Positions 40,675 through 50,700 of a stretch of 64,000 nt of DNA are shown piece after piece. Source of the DNA: Saprospiraceae bacterium (GTDB taxonomy: Bacteria > Bacteroidota > Bacteroidia > Chitinophagales > Saprospiraceae); the NCBI GenBank assembly GCA_016708265.1, contig JADJGA010000012.1, positions 965,001-1,029,000 of the forward strand, written 5' to 3'. The notes beneath the pieces were generated by a model that was not told where the DNA came from, made no database searches, and was given only the letters and a program-made list of their open reading frames with translations. The translations under genes and the position numbers were made by a program. The stretch's first letter is position 1, and every line of letters begins with the position of its first letter.

Positions 40675-42126
40675 TTATTTCCAGATGTAAGTGGCAACAT
40701 ATCCTGCTCTCAGCGAAGTTGTTGCCCATTTATCATTGTATTTAATGTTAAAAATCTCTGTACCTGAACCACTATTCAAGACAATAAGGATTTTTTCTCC
40801 TGAAGGTGTCAAAAAAGCTACATTTTGAAGATTTCCTTTTAAAGTGGACAAAATCCTCACCGAACCCGGAGGAACAAATTTTGAAGCATGTGCAATAATA
40901 TAATAACTGACATTTCGCTTAAATGCATCTTTACTCAGTACTGTTATTGCTCCTTTGCATGTTGTACAACCTCCATCTGTATGAGGTTTGAAATCAGGAT
41001 CATTTGCAAGATTCCATTCAAGAGCTACTTTGCTCCAATTTCTCATTGAACCGATTATGACATTCTTGAGATGCCAGCTGAGATCACCGCCAAAATCTCC
41101 GTTAGAAGCTGTGTATTGCTCAGTGAAGTAAAGGTTTTTTTCAGGATATAGGTCGTGAATATATGAAAGCGTGCTGATATCGCCCGCATAAAGATGAAAT
41201 GCAGTCCCGTCAACATATTTTCGTGCTTCAGGGTCATCGAGTATGGTTTTTGGATAATCAGGACGATCACAATTGTGGTCGTAAATTATTATTTTTGTAT
41301 TTAAATTATTAGTTTTGAAAGCAGGACCCAAATTGTTTTTTATAAACTTTGCCTGTTCAACAGCTGTCATTAGCAAACTTGGATTGTTTCCGGGATGCAG
41401 AGGTTCGTTTTGTGGGGTCACTGCGTCAATGTTGATGCCATGTTCAGCCATAGTTTTTATGTATTTCACAAAATACTCTGCATAAACATCAAAATACTGC
41501 GGTAAGAGACTACCTCCCTTGAAATTTTTATTATCTTTCATCCAGCTTGGTGGAGACCATGGAGATCCTAAAAATTTAATTTCAGGATTGACTTTTAATA
41601 TCTCTTTTATAAGCGGAATTAAATCAATAAGGTCGTATGACAATGAAAATCTTTCAAGGAGGGGATCAGTTTCATCATCCTTCAAGTCATTATAAGAAAA
41701 GGGAAATTCATTCAGATCAGAGGCTCCAATACTAAGTCTCAGATAACTAACTGATATTGAATTATCTTTTTTGCCAAATAATTCCTCAATCAGTTGAAGT
41801 TTCACCTCTGAGTTCAATTTATTTAAAACTTTTGCACTTCCACCTGTAAGAGTATAACCGAATCCTTCAATAGTCTGATATTTAATTACAGAATCTATTT
41901 CTATGGTTTCATAATAATTATTTTCTGATTTGAAATTAAGCTTATCGGTTTGTTTGACTAGTAACTGATTACCATCTTTACTGGTTATCCATAGATCGAT
42001 TTCATTAATTCCTGAAGTGTCCTTATTGTCAGGTATTATGTCATAAGGCATCTCATTGCAATTGAAAGAACAAAATGCTGAAATAATTATTATAAAAAAT
42101 ATGCTCATCAAAAAACTAAATTTCAT
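40675..42126 (-). CDS. GH30 beta-1,6-glucanase-type lipoprotein (first copy)
   Basis: 483 residues; lipoprotein signal with Cys23 (or Cys19) in SAFCSFNCNE. GH30 motifs: GFGYTLTGGSAKVLN, PWSPPSWMKDN, acid/base E241 in TPQNEPL, nucleophile E336 in YFTEQYT. An unusual Cys pair (GGCTTCKGA) sits in the C-terminal half. The ATG overlaps the stop of the upstream endonuclease/phosphatase-family gene (ATGA at 42123-42126), so translation is probably coupled. Expected to remove beta-1,6-linked glucose from a branched glucan; the exact mode is not determinable. Confidence 0.9.
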   Translation of the reverse strand: MKFSFLMSIFFIIIISAFCSFNCNEMPYDIIPDNKDTSGINEIDLWITSKDGNQLLVKQTDKLNFKSENNYYETIEIDSVIKYQTIEGFGYTLTGGSAKVLNKLNSEVKLQLIEELFGKKDNSISVSYLRLSIGASDLNEFPFSYNDLKDDETDPLLERFSLSYDLIDLIPLIKEILKVNPEIKFLGSPWSPPSWMKDNKNFKGGSLLPQYFDVYAEYFVKYIKTMAEHGINIDAVTPQNEPLHPGNNPSLLMTAVEQAKFIKNNLGPAFKTNNLNTKIIIYDHNCDRPDYPKTILDDPEARKYVDGTAFHLYAGDISTLSYIHDLYPEKNLYFTEQYTASNGDFGGDLSWHLKNVIIGSMRNWSKVALEWNLANDPDFKPHTDGGCTTCKGAITVLSKDAFKRNVSYYIIAHASKFVPPGSVRILSTLKGNLQNVAFLTPSGEKILIVLNSGSGTEIFNIKYNDKWATTSLRAGYVATYIWK

Positions 42127-42965
42127 TTATTATAGCTTAATTCAATTAAAACGGGAAAATGGTCAGATGGATATCTTAAATCCTTGCTGTCAGTTAAAAC
42201 AGCATACTTTAAAACACTGTATGTGCTTTGCTTCGAAACGAAAATATAATCTATCAGATCTGATACAGCCATATCATGTTTGAATCCATTGAATGAACCT
42301 GCGGGTCCAAAAGGTCTGTTCACTGAAATATCTCTTGAGTCATTCATTATACTCTTCAGTTTTTTTATTCTTTCAGAATCCGGGTTCGAATTGAAATCTC
42401 CCATCAGGAATACAGGGTAATTATTAGCATTAAGCACATTTAGCTTCTCAAGGATCAATTCTATGCCTTTGGTTCTCGCAATTTCACCAACATGATCAAG
42501 ATGTGTATTGAAGACCCAAAAGAAGTTGTTATTTTTTTTATCATAAAATAGGCCATAAGTACAAACTCTGTTGCAGGCAGCATCCCAGCCCCGGGATACT
42601 TTTTCGGGAGTTTCCGAAAGCCAGAAAGTACTATCTTCGAATAGTGTAAAGCGATCTGAATTGTAGAATAATCCGGAAGATTCACCTTTTCCTTCTTCTT
42701 CCCTTGCCTTACCGAAGTAATTATATCCGGATAACTGACTATCCATATAAATTACCTGCTCAGGCAGCGCTTCCTGGACTCCAAGAATATCGGGGTAGTA
42801 AAAAATGATTTGGTCACACAGGTATTCTTTTCTGTTGTCCCATTTGTTTATTCCGTCTGATTCTGTATTAAGCCGGATATTGTAAGTCATCAATTTTAAA
42901 GACTGTCCGAGAGTTATATTGAAAAATGACAATAAAGTAAATAAGATATATAGCACTTTTTTCAT
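42123..42965 (-). CDS. Endonuclease/exonuclease/phosphatase family protein in the PUL
   Basis: 280 residues from ATG 42965 (MKKVLYILFTLLSFFNITLG, signal peptide ending GQ); the frame extends 12 codons further upstream into the GH16 gene, but this Met begins a clean signal. Family motifs: LMTYNIRLN, Glu of GVQEAL, NTHLDHVG, MGDFNSNPDS, DYIFVS, and SDHFPV at the end: a complete Mg-dependent EEP active site. The protein should be periplasmic or surface-exposed. Members of this family cleave phosphodiesters in nucleic acids, lipids or sugar phosphates; the substrate here is unknown. Its place between GH16 (17 bp upstream) and GH30 (ATGA overlap downstream) makes it a true operon member. Confidence 0.85.
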   Translation of the reverse strand: MKKVLYILFTLLSFFNITLGQSLKLMTYNIRLNTESDGINKWDNRKEYLCDQIIFYYPDILGVQEALPEQVIYMDSQLSGYNYFGKAREEEGKGESSGLFYNSDRFTLFEDSTFWLSETPEKVSRGWDAACNRVCTYGLFYDKKNNNFFWVFNTHLDHVGEIARTKGIELILEKLNVLNANNYPVFLMGDFNSNPDSERIKKLKSIMNDSRDISVNRPFGPAGSFNGFKHDMAVSDLIDYIFVSKQSTYSVLKYAVLTDSKDLRYPSDHFPVLIELSYNK

Positions 42966-42981
42966 GTAAGTGACTTTCTGC

Positions 42982-44040
42982 TTATTGATAAACCCTGACA
43001 TAATCTATTTCCATCTGAGCAGGAAAATCGGCAGGATTGACTCCTTTTACTCCTCCCCAGTTACCTCCTACAGCCAAATTCAGTATTAAATGGAATTTTT
43101 TATCAAAAGGCCAGGTTGACCAGCTTTTATTTTCATTCAGGAACGTAAAGTATTTGTTGTTGTCTATATAAAAGTCTATATGGTCTTCAAACCAATCAAT
43201 AGCATAAATATGAAAATCGCTTGTAGCAGTTGGTATTGAAAGTTTGGCAGATTTTTGTGTTCCCATTATGTGATTATAAGCGTTGGTGTGAATTGAGCCG
43301 TGTATGATATTTGGATCATAACCGACATGTTCCATGATATCTATTTCTCCGCTTTTTGGCCAGCCACCATAAACCCAATCTGTAGGAAGCATCCATATCG
43401 CAGGCCATGTGCCTAAACCGGTTGGAACTTTTGCGCTTACTTCAATTTTTCCGTACAGCCAATCACCTTTAAATTTGGATCTCAATCTTGCAGATGTATA
43501 ATCTTTGTTTTCAAATTTTTCATTAATCGCTTTAATTATGAGTTTGCCGTTTTGTACAAATGAATTCTTCTGAGAATCAGTATAATACTGCAATTCATTA
43601 TTGCCACCCCCATCACCATTTACTTCATGTTCCCATTTTGACAGATCAATAATTCCTTTATCAAATTCATCTGACCAAACCAATTTACTCACTACATAAA
43701 TGACGAATTTTTTCTCCTGTGATACAAATTTGTTTTGGTTATAAGCAGAAACATGAATTGTATATTCGTTCAAGCCTTTTTTATTGAAAGTATATTCTAT
43801 TTTTCCATCTTCCGATTCAATAACTTCTTCTCCAATAAGGAATTTATAATTTTTCGCATTTTCAGCTTTTGCAGTTACTTTAATTAAACCGCTGCCATCT
43901 CCGTTTGGATACTGATCTGATTTCCCCGCTATCACTATATCCAAAGTCAAATTGGAAGGTTGAGACAAATCGTTTTCAGTTGTTTTTTCGCAGCCTATAA
44001 AAGTGAGCAGGAAAATAAAAATGAATGAAATCATTTTCAT
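42982..44040 (-). CDS. GH16 beta-1,3-glucanase (laminarinase) lipoprotein
   Basis: 352 residues; lipoprotein signal with Cys17 (LLTFIGCEKT). A PKD/Ig-like module (about 28-115) containing PNGDGSG and NYKFLIG precedes a GH16 domain (about 120-352). The catalytic motif GEIDIMEHVG holds nucleophile E232, D234 and acid/base E237. ARLRSKFKGDWLYGKIEV, GTWPAIWMLP and FHLILNLAVGGNWGG are typical of beta-1,3-glucan-cleaving GH16. Endo-cleavage of beta-1,3-glucan at the cell surface is the likely job. The N-terminal module matches that of the surface lipoprotein at 44113-45033. It is the first gene after the terminator at 44070-44100, so it is probably expressed less than susCD. Confidence 0.92.
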   Translation of the reverse strand: MKMISFIFIFLLTFIGCEKTTENDLSQPSNLTLDIVIAGKSDQYPNGDGSGLIKVTAKAENAKNYKFLIGEEVIESEDGKIEYTFNKKGLNEYTIHVSAYNQNKFVSQEKKFVIYVVSKLVWSDEFDKGIIDLSKWEHEVNGDGGGNNELQYYTDSQKNSFVQNGKLIIKAINEKFENKDYTSARLRSKFKGDWLYGKIEVSAKVPTGLGTWPAIWMLPTDWVYGGWPKSGEIDIMEHVGYDPNIIHGSIHTNAYNHIMGTQKSAKLSIPTATSDFHIYAIDWFEDHIDFYIDNNKYFTFLNENKSWSTWPFDKKFHLILNLAVGGNWGGVKGVNPADFPAQMEIDYVRVYQ

Positions 44041-44069
44041 GTTTTTTTGATTAAAATGTGTAAAAAAAA

Positions 44070-44100
44070 AGCATATAGTAACCCGGAGCTACTATATGCT
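44070..44100 (-). terminator. Strong intrinsic terminator/attenuator inside the PUL
   Basis: AGCATATAGTA (44070-44080) and TACTATATGCT (44090-44100) pair perfectly over 11 bp around a 9-base loop. On the minus strand the stem is followed by nine T. It lies between the lipoprotein gene ending at 44113 and the GH16 gene starting at 44040, and splits the locus into uptake/binding and enzyme parts. Confidence 0.85.
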
Positions 44101-44112
44101 TTAACGTTATAA

Positions 44113-45033
44113 TTACGATTTAGGTATCAAAGTCATATACCATGCATTTCCTGTTTCAGTTCCCTGAACACGAATCTTCATAGAAGTTGCATTTAGCGAT
44201 AAAATCTCATATTCATCGAGACATGAACCATACCCAATGTAGATATTATTGCCACCCAATTTGATAATTGTGTTTGTCGAACCGGGATTCTCTCCAGAGC
44301 TTGGAATAAAAGCAAATGCATTTGTTGCACCTCCGTATGGATAACAACCTTCATCTCCGGATGCAGGAATTCCTGGCAATTTTGTCAATGATCCGGTTTT
44401 TGTGAATGCTCCGTCAGGGTTTGTTACCTGAAGAGTATAATTGTTACCAGATTTTGTGAAATTGAATGTTGTTGTATAGAAACAAGGGCAGCAATTTACT
44501 TTTTCATTTACTCCAGCCTGCCACCAAACAGGTTCACGGTTATCCCATGGACCTACACCAAAATGGCCTGGTACGCTTTTATCAACAATCCAGGTCTTTG
44601 AACCATTATTTGTCAGATTTGTGACTATCTCATCTACAGGTTTAAAATCACTCTTAACTGTGATATTTTTTGTTGCTATCGTGGATGTACCTCCGCTTCC
44701 ATATGCTATTACAGTGATCTTGTACGTATTTGTACCAAGTGAAGTATATTTTTTGGTAACAGTTCCATTAACAAGTGGCACATAGTTAGGAGAAGGAGTA
44801 TTACCGAAATCTATTTTATATGCTAATACATCTTTAGAAACAGCTGTGATAGTAACATCACCTGATCCATCTCCATTTGGATTTGCAGTATTTTGACCGG
44901 CGATAGTAGTTGTGAGAACCAGTTCAGAAGGAGCCTTAAGGTCTCCAAGACTGTAGTCCTCTTCCCCGCAAGACAAAATGAATATGCTTAATAAAGGGAA
45001 AAGGAGGAATAATAATTTAATTTTTGTCTTCAT
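44113..45033 (-). CDS. PUL surface lipoprotein with PKD-like module (putative glycan-binding)
   Basis: 306 residues; lipoprotein signal with Cys22 (SIFILSCGEED). Residues 35-125 are a PKD/Ig-like module (IAGQNTANPNGDGSGDVTIT, AYKIDFG) that matches the N-terminus of the GH16 protein. The second half (WIVDKSVPGHFGVGPWDNRE, VNCCPCFYTTTFNF, ASGDEGCYPYGG) is a Cys- and Trp-rich domain seen in lipoproteins of laminarin-type PULs; I do not recognise a catalytic motif. Likely a surface glycan-binding protein. Expressed with susC and susD, being the last gene before the terminator. Confidence 0.7.
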   Translation of the reverse strand: MKTKIKLLFLLFPLLSIFILSCGEEDYSLGDLKAPSELVLTTTIAGQNTANPNGDGSGDVTITAVSKDVLAYKIDFGNTPSPNYVPLVNGTVTKKYTSLGTNTYKITVIAYGSGGTSTIATKNITVKSDFKPVDEIVTNLTNNGSKTWIVDKSVPGHFGVGPWDNREPVWWQAGVNEKVNCCPCFYTTTFNFTKSGNNYTLQVTNPDGAFTKTGSLTKLPGIPASGDEGCYPYGGATNAFAFIPSSGENPGSTNTIIKLGGNNIYIGYGSCLDEYEILSLNATSMKIRVQGTETGNAWYMTLIPKS

Positions 45034-45053
45034 CTGTATTTTTTTTAATGATA

Positions 45054-46169
45054 TTAATTAGATTGAGAAATATTATCTAAATATATGACTTCGCCGGCTC
45101 CATCGGAACTATCATTGTACCTGAAAACAAGTTGTTTAAAAGTAGTTCCTGCAGGAACACCCAAAGCTCCAAAATCAAATGTCAACTCTACCCATTCGTT
45201 TGCCTTTGAAACAGGAACTTTGATAACCTGATTTGCAAGACCACCACTTGCCTGTTCGAGTTCTACATTCAATGATTTTCCTGATTCAGTTGCATAAACC
45301 ATTACTTTAATTTTTGATCCTTTATTCATATCTATGGGCACTCCTGCTGGTTCGCTCATTGGTGTCCATGTTCCACCCCATCCCGGTGCTCCGTTTGCTT
45401 TAGTATACTTTCTGACAGTTGCAGAAGTATTTATTCCATCCATAAAAGGATTTGGTATTTGCTCAACTTTTACATCTCCAAATGTGCCACCGATATTATA
45501 ATTTTGTATTGGATTTTCATACGTGATCGGTAGTGAGAAAGGTGCAAAAACAGTTACCGGATACGTAACTGTTGTTTTTGCAGCTCCTCCACTTAAAGCA
45601 ATCACAGTCAATGTATAATTCCCGGGCGCATATGTATGTGGTGCAACAGTAAAAGTGCCTCCAAGACTTCCTGTCATATTTGTAGGAGTTTCATTAGTTC
45701 CTCCGTCTCCCCATTTTACCTGAAATCCATTAGCGAAATCAGCTTTAGCAGTCAATGTCATAATTGGGCCATCTAAATTGCGGGTAGTTGTAACATTGGC
45801 AGGTGCAACATAAATAAGTTGAAGAGGGTAAGTTTTTACTGTCTCTCTTCCAGCAATATCATAATAATTCACTCCAACGGTATAGCTTCCTTCAGGATAA
45901 TTATGTGATGTACTTAAACCGGGTTTCAGAGTAACCGGTGTAGCAGAACCATGTCCATAAGTTACTTTTGCGGAGGAAACACCTTCCCCGACAGGCGTAA
46001 TCACAACTAAACCGGAATTATCAGTACTGATTGACAAAATCCCGTTATGGTTAGCTGAAACAGAACTGCCAAGAAAAGATAAGTCTTCATCAATTCCGTT
46101 AGGAGTTGAGCAGCTAAATGCCATAAAAAGCATTAATAAGCCACCTAATAATATTTTTACATTTTTCAT
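45054..46169 (-). CDS. PKD-domain surface glycan-binding lipoprotein (SusE-position)
   Basis: 371 residues; lipoprotein signal with Cys20 (LFMAFSCSTPNG). Two PKD-like repeats (about 35-120 and 120-210; FANGFQVKWGDGGTNETPTN) are followed by a beta-sandwich reminiscent of carbohydrate-binding modules (KGSKIKVMVYATESGKSLNVELE; EWVELTFDFGALG; IYLDNISQSN at the end). It lies 20 bp after susD, the place of SusE-type glycan-binding proteins. Binding of the incoming beta-glucan at the cell surface is inferred from position and domain type; there is no enzyme motif. Confidence 0.8.
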   Translation of the reverse strand: MKNVKILLGGLLMLFMAFSCSTPNGIDEDLSFLGSSVSANHNGILSISTDNSGLVVITPVGEGVSSAKVTYGHGSATPVTLKPGLSTSHNYPEGSYTVGVNYYDIAGRETVKTYPLQLIYVAPANVTTTRNLDGPIMTLTAKADFANGFQVKWGDGGTNETPTNMTGSLGGTFTVAPHTYAPGNYTLTVIALSGGAAKTTVTYPVTVFAPFSLPITYENPIQNYNIGGTFGDVKVEQIPNPFMDGINTSATVRKYTKANGAPGWGGTWTPMSEPAGVPIDMNKGSKIKVMVYATESGKSLNVELEQASGGLANQVIKVPVSKANEWVELTFDFGALGVPAGTTFKQLVFRYNDSSDGAGEVIYLDNISQSN

Positions 46170-46188
46170 ATTATAATTTATTTAATAA

Positions 46189-47697
46189 TTAATTATAGCC
46201 AGGATTTTGTACTATCTGAGTATTTTCCAATTCTTTAAATGGAATCGGGAAAATTTCATTTTTTCCTGATTTAAAGCCTCTGCTGCCTAATTTTGCATTG
46301 GCATCTCCCCAACGTACCAAATCAAAAAATCTGAATCCCTCTCCTGCAAGTTCTTTTCTACGTTCGGCTTTGATAGCAGTCAATGTTACTGGTACTGAAG
46401 GAAGACCTACTCTCGCTCGTACAACATCCAATAAGGCTTGAGCCCTTGCACCTGTTGCACCCAGTGCCTCAGCTTCCATCAGATAAGTATCAGCTAATCT
46501 TATAATATAGGTATTCTGCCTGTAATTCAAAACTGCATCTCCTGTTCCTGTCGAAACATCTGAAGTTCGGGGTGTAAATTTATTCAGGAAATACCCGGTA
46601 TCCTGATAGCCTTCTGTGTAATTAACTTCTCCGGCAGCCTTTAATGCTTTAATATCGAGAACAGTTGCATCAAAACGTGGGTCACCTTTCATTACATCAT
46701 AGAGATCCTGTGTAATCACGTTAAAACTCCATCCTGAAGGCAAACTCGGAGCATTGGCACCGGATTTAACATAACCTCTTGGACCGACCATGACATTTAC
46801 AGTATTTCCTTCATCAGAACTGCTACCCCAAATTCCCCAATGAGAACTGCCTACACTTGTGTGACTTGCTTCTAATATGGATTCAGAATTGAATTTATTG
46901 GCAACAACCCACAGATCGTTAAAATCAGTAAGAAGTTTATTGCCATATTGATTTGCCTGCCCAGGAGTTCCGTTTACATCAGCAAACTGAGCTGCAGCCA
47001 ATGCATTTTTTCCCTGATATAAGTATACTTTACCAAGAATTGCCATTGCAGCCACTTTGGTAAGTCTGCCTTTATCTGATGCAGGAACTGAAACTGGCAA
47101 AACTGGAATAGCTGCCAATAAATCATCTTCAATTTGTTTATAGACATCAGCAGGACTAGCTTGTTTTTGATCATAAATATTAGTTGGTGTTAATGGCTCT
47201 AATATCAGGGGTACATTTTTAAACATACTTACAAGATTAAAATAATAAAAAGCTCTGAGCGCTTTTGTCTCTGCTTCAAACCTTGCTTTTACGGTATTAT
47301 CCATTGAGACATCAGGTAATTTCTGCAATAGGACATTTGCTCTGAAGATTCCCTGATAATAATCGCTCCAGAAACTTCTTGGAATTGTAGTACCATTCTG
47401 TGTGTAATTTGAGAATGATTGTATGCCAACACCATCAGTTGCTCCACCACCCCCAGCGAAATGATCGTCTGAGCCTGCATTCATCATTGTGATCATATTT
47501 TCAAAACCACCTGAATTTTTGCGTAGCAGATCGTAAACCGAGACCAGACCAGCAAAAGCCTCATCCTGATTTTTGTAATAAGCACTTTCAAGAGGTTTGC
47601 CTTCCGGATTAACATCCAGAAAACTGTCACTGCATGAGGAAATCAATAAAACCATGAAAGTACTTAATAATATCGTTTTAAACATGTGTTTTTTCAT
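46189..47697 (-). CDS. susD: SusD/RagB family nutrient-binding outer membrane lipoprotein
   Basis: 502 residues; lipoprotein signal with Cys22 (LLISSCSDSFLDV). SusD features: FLDVNPEG start, TPR-like helices (TKALRAFYYFNLVSMFKNVP, AAMAILGKVYLYQGKNALAA), and the C-terminal RKELAGEGFRFFDLVRWG and NPGYN end. It forms the lid on the SusC channel and captures oligosaccharides at the surface. Located 11 bp after susC, so co-transcribed. Substrate inferred from neighbouring GH16 and GH30 as beta-1,3/1,6-glucan. Confidence 0.95.
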   Translation of the reverse strand: MKKHMFKTILLSTFMVLLISSCSDSFLDVNPEGKPLESAYYKNQDEAFAGLVSVYDLLRKNSGGFENMITMMNAGSDDHFAGGGGATDGVGIQSFSNYTQNGTTIPRSFWSDYYQGIFRANVLLQKLPDVSMDNTVKARFEAETKALRAFYYFNLVSMFKNVPLILEPLTPTNIYDQKQASPADVYKQIEDDLLAAIPVLPVSVPASDKGRLTKVAAMAILGKVYLYQGKNALAAAQFADVNGTPGQANQYGNKLLTDFNDLWVVANKFNSESILEASHTSVGSSHWGIWGSSSDEGNTVNVMVGPRGYVKSGANAPSLPSGWSFNVITQDLYDVMKGDPRFDATVLDIKALKAAGEVNYTEGYQDTGYFLNKFTPRTSDVSTGTGDAVLNYRQNTYIIRLADTYLMEAEALGATGARAQALLDVVRARVGLPSVPVTLTAIKAERRKELAGEGFRFFDLVRWGDANAKLGSRGFKSGKNEIFPIPFKELENTQIVQNPGYN

Positions 47698-47708
47698 ATT
47701 CTCTTTTT

Positions 47709-50700
47709 TTAAAATTGTAAATTAATACCAAAATTGAATGCTCTTGCCTGAGGGTAATATCCCCTGTCAATTCCTGAAATATCACCACCAATTTCAGGAT
47801 CAAAACCTGTGTATTTGGTCAATGTGATCAGATTTTCGCCACTTACATATAATCTTACTTTGTCAATTCCTATTTTTCCTGTCAGATTTTTTGGTAAAGA
47901 ATAACCGATCTGAACAAGTTTTAACCTAAGATAATCTCCTTTTTGCAAATAGAAATTTGACATGTTTCCAAAATTTCCGTTATCATCCAGATTTGTAAGT
48001 CTTGGATAATCTGTTGAAGTGCCTTCTCCATGCCAGCGGGAAAGTGCAACAGTCTGATAATTTCCATTAAGGATGTCAAGCCTTCTCAGCCCCTGGAATA
48101 TTTTATTTCCAGCCATTCCTTGTGCGAATGCCATTACATCGAAGCCTTTATAATCAGCATTCAAAGTCAAACCAAAAGTATATTTTGGAATAGGACTACC
48201 GAGGAATACTTTGTCATCATCATTTATTTTCCCATCGTTGTTTGAATCTACCCATTTGAAATCACCTGGTTTAGCCTTAGGCTGGATTAAAGTGCCGTCA
48301 GAATTTTTATAAGAATTGATTTCAGTTAAGTTCTGAAAAATTCCATCAGTCTGCAATCCATAGAATGAATTGTAAGCTTGTCCAACCTGAGTTCTGGTGA
48401 CAGGTCCCATTGACTGAAAGCCTGCAGTTTGTGTTGTAATAAATTCAATACCATTTCCAAGATAAGTAACTTCATTTTTTAGAGTTGAAAAATTACCGCT
48501 TATTCCTAAATTGAGGTCATTTATCTGTTTTTTATAGCTAAGCTCAAGTTCTATACCAGTATTTTTCATATCAGCCACATTATCAAAAGGATTCCCTGAT
48601 GATCCAACATAACCAGGAAGCACAACCTCCTGCAATATACCTATAGTTTGTTTCTGGTACCAGTCAAATGTCAGCCTCAGGCTTTCAAACAATCTTGATT
48701 CAAATCCAAAATTTGTTTGCCTGGTCTCTTCCCATTTTAAGTCAGGATTAGAAGGTGCGTTTGGACTTGATCCTGAAAAGATATTAATTCCATCAGCACC
48801 AAAAGTATAGTTTCTTCCACCACCTATAGTAGACAGATATGAGAATTTTCCAAGTCGGTCATTTCCCGTTACTCCGTATCCTCCACGTAGTTTCAGAAAA
48901 CTCAATACTGAATTATCATTCCAGAAACCTTCTTCAGATATTACCCATCCAAGAGAAAATGATGGAAATATACCGTATTTATTATTAGAACCAAAATTTG
49001 TAGATCCATCTCTACGCAAAATACCTGTAAACAAATATCTTTCACCATAATTGTAGTTTACTCTTGAAAACAAACTGCTTACTCTGTGAGGTTCTGCTGT
49101 CCATGAATATCCTGTTTTATCAGCTGCAGGAATACTGTAATTAAATGATGCTTCCTGATAATCATTTGTCGGAAGACCTGAATGAGTTACGGAAACAGCA
49201 AAAGGATTATCATCTTCATAAGCTCCCTGACCCAGTAATACTGTAAAATCATGACTGTTAATTTGCTTATTGTATGTCAGTATGTTTTCAACATTCCAGG
49301 CAAATAATTTATTCATATTTCTTGTCAGGCTATTTTTTATACTGCCTGTTGATGCATTTAGAAAATATACAGGATTAAATCCCTGATCACCCCAATAAGC
49401 TAATTTTCCACCAAGAGTTGATCTTACCTTAAGATTTTTTAAGACGTTGATCTCAAGATATGCATTTCCTACGAAATCATCTCCATATCCATAATTACCT
49501 AACCTTGTTTTTGCATAAGCCAGAGGGTTTGTCATTTCCTGTCCGACAGTGGTTGGTATGCCAACAGAAATACCATAAGGATTTCCATTCTCATCTCTGA
49601 ATGCAGTGGAGGGGTAATAACTTGAGTTATTGGCTCTGACAGGATCAGTCTCAATAAGCGGAGTGATAGGATCCAGATTTATCGCTGAACTCAAAGGTCC
49701 ACCATATTCACTGTTTGTATTTCCGATACCTACTGATTTTTGATGGCTGTAGCCCAAAGATTGTCCTACTGTGAAGATCTTTGAAAGTTTGTGCGTTGAA
49801 TTTAAACGGAAATTTTTCTTGTTGTAATTTGAAATTTCAGGCATCACTATTCCCTGAATATCCTGCGATCCAAATGATAAATAAAAATTTGAAATATCAT
49901 TTCCTCCACTGATATTAATTTCGTGGGAGTTTTTCGGTGCATTATCGTTGAAAATGGCTTTTTGCCAGTCCGTACCTAAACCGAGAGAGGATAGATTAGT
50001 GTATAAAACATCTCCTCCTGCATTAATTGATTTCTCATTCATCAAAGCAGCATACTCAGTAGCATTTAGTAATTTCAGGGTTTTTGCCGGTGAAGCAAAA
50101 CCATAGCTTCCATTGTAACCAACATTAATATTTCCTTTCTTACCTTTTTTAGTAGTTACAAGTATAACACCGGATGCTGAACGTGCACCATAAATGGCAA
50201 GTGAAGCTGCATCTTTCAAAACTTCTATTGATTCGATATCGGACTGATTCAGGAATCCGATATCATCATTTATCGCAACCCCGTCAACTACCCATAATGG
50301 GTTATTACCTCCATAACCATTGAAGGAAGTTATACCTCTTACCCTGATGGTCGATGAAGAACCAGGCTGACCTGCATTTGCTGCAATATAAACACCTGAG
50401 GTTTTCCCCTGTAAAACATGTTCCACACGACCTAAATTAGGCAAATTTTCAATTTCCTGAGCTTTGAGGCTTGAAATTGCACCTGTAACGACGCTTTTCT
50501 TCTGGGTGCCGTAACCTACCACAACTACTTCTTCAAGTGTGGTTTTTCCTGCTTCCAGAAAAATAGTCAATGAATTAGAGGTTATACTTACTTCTTTAGT
50601 ATCAAAGCCAAGGTATGAAACTACCAGGGTGTTGATACCGGTAGGTACCATTAAACTGAATTTTCCATCCAGATCAGTAGATGTACCATCAGTAGTACCT

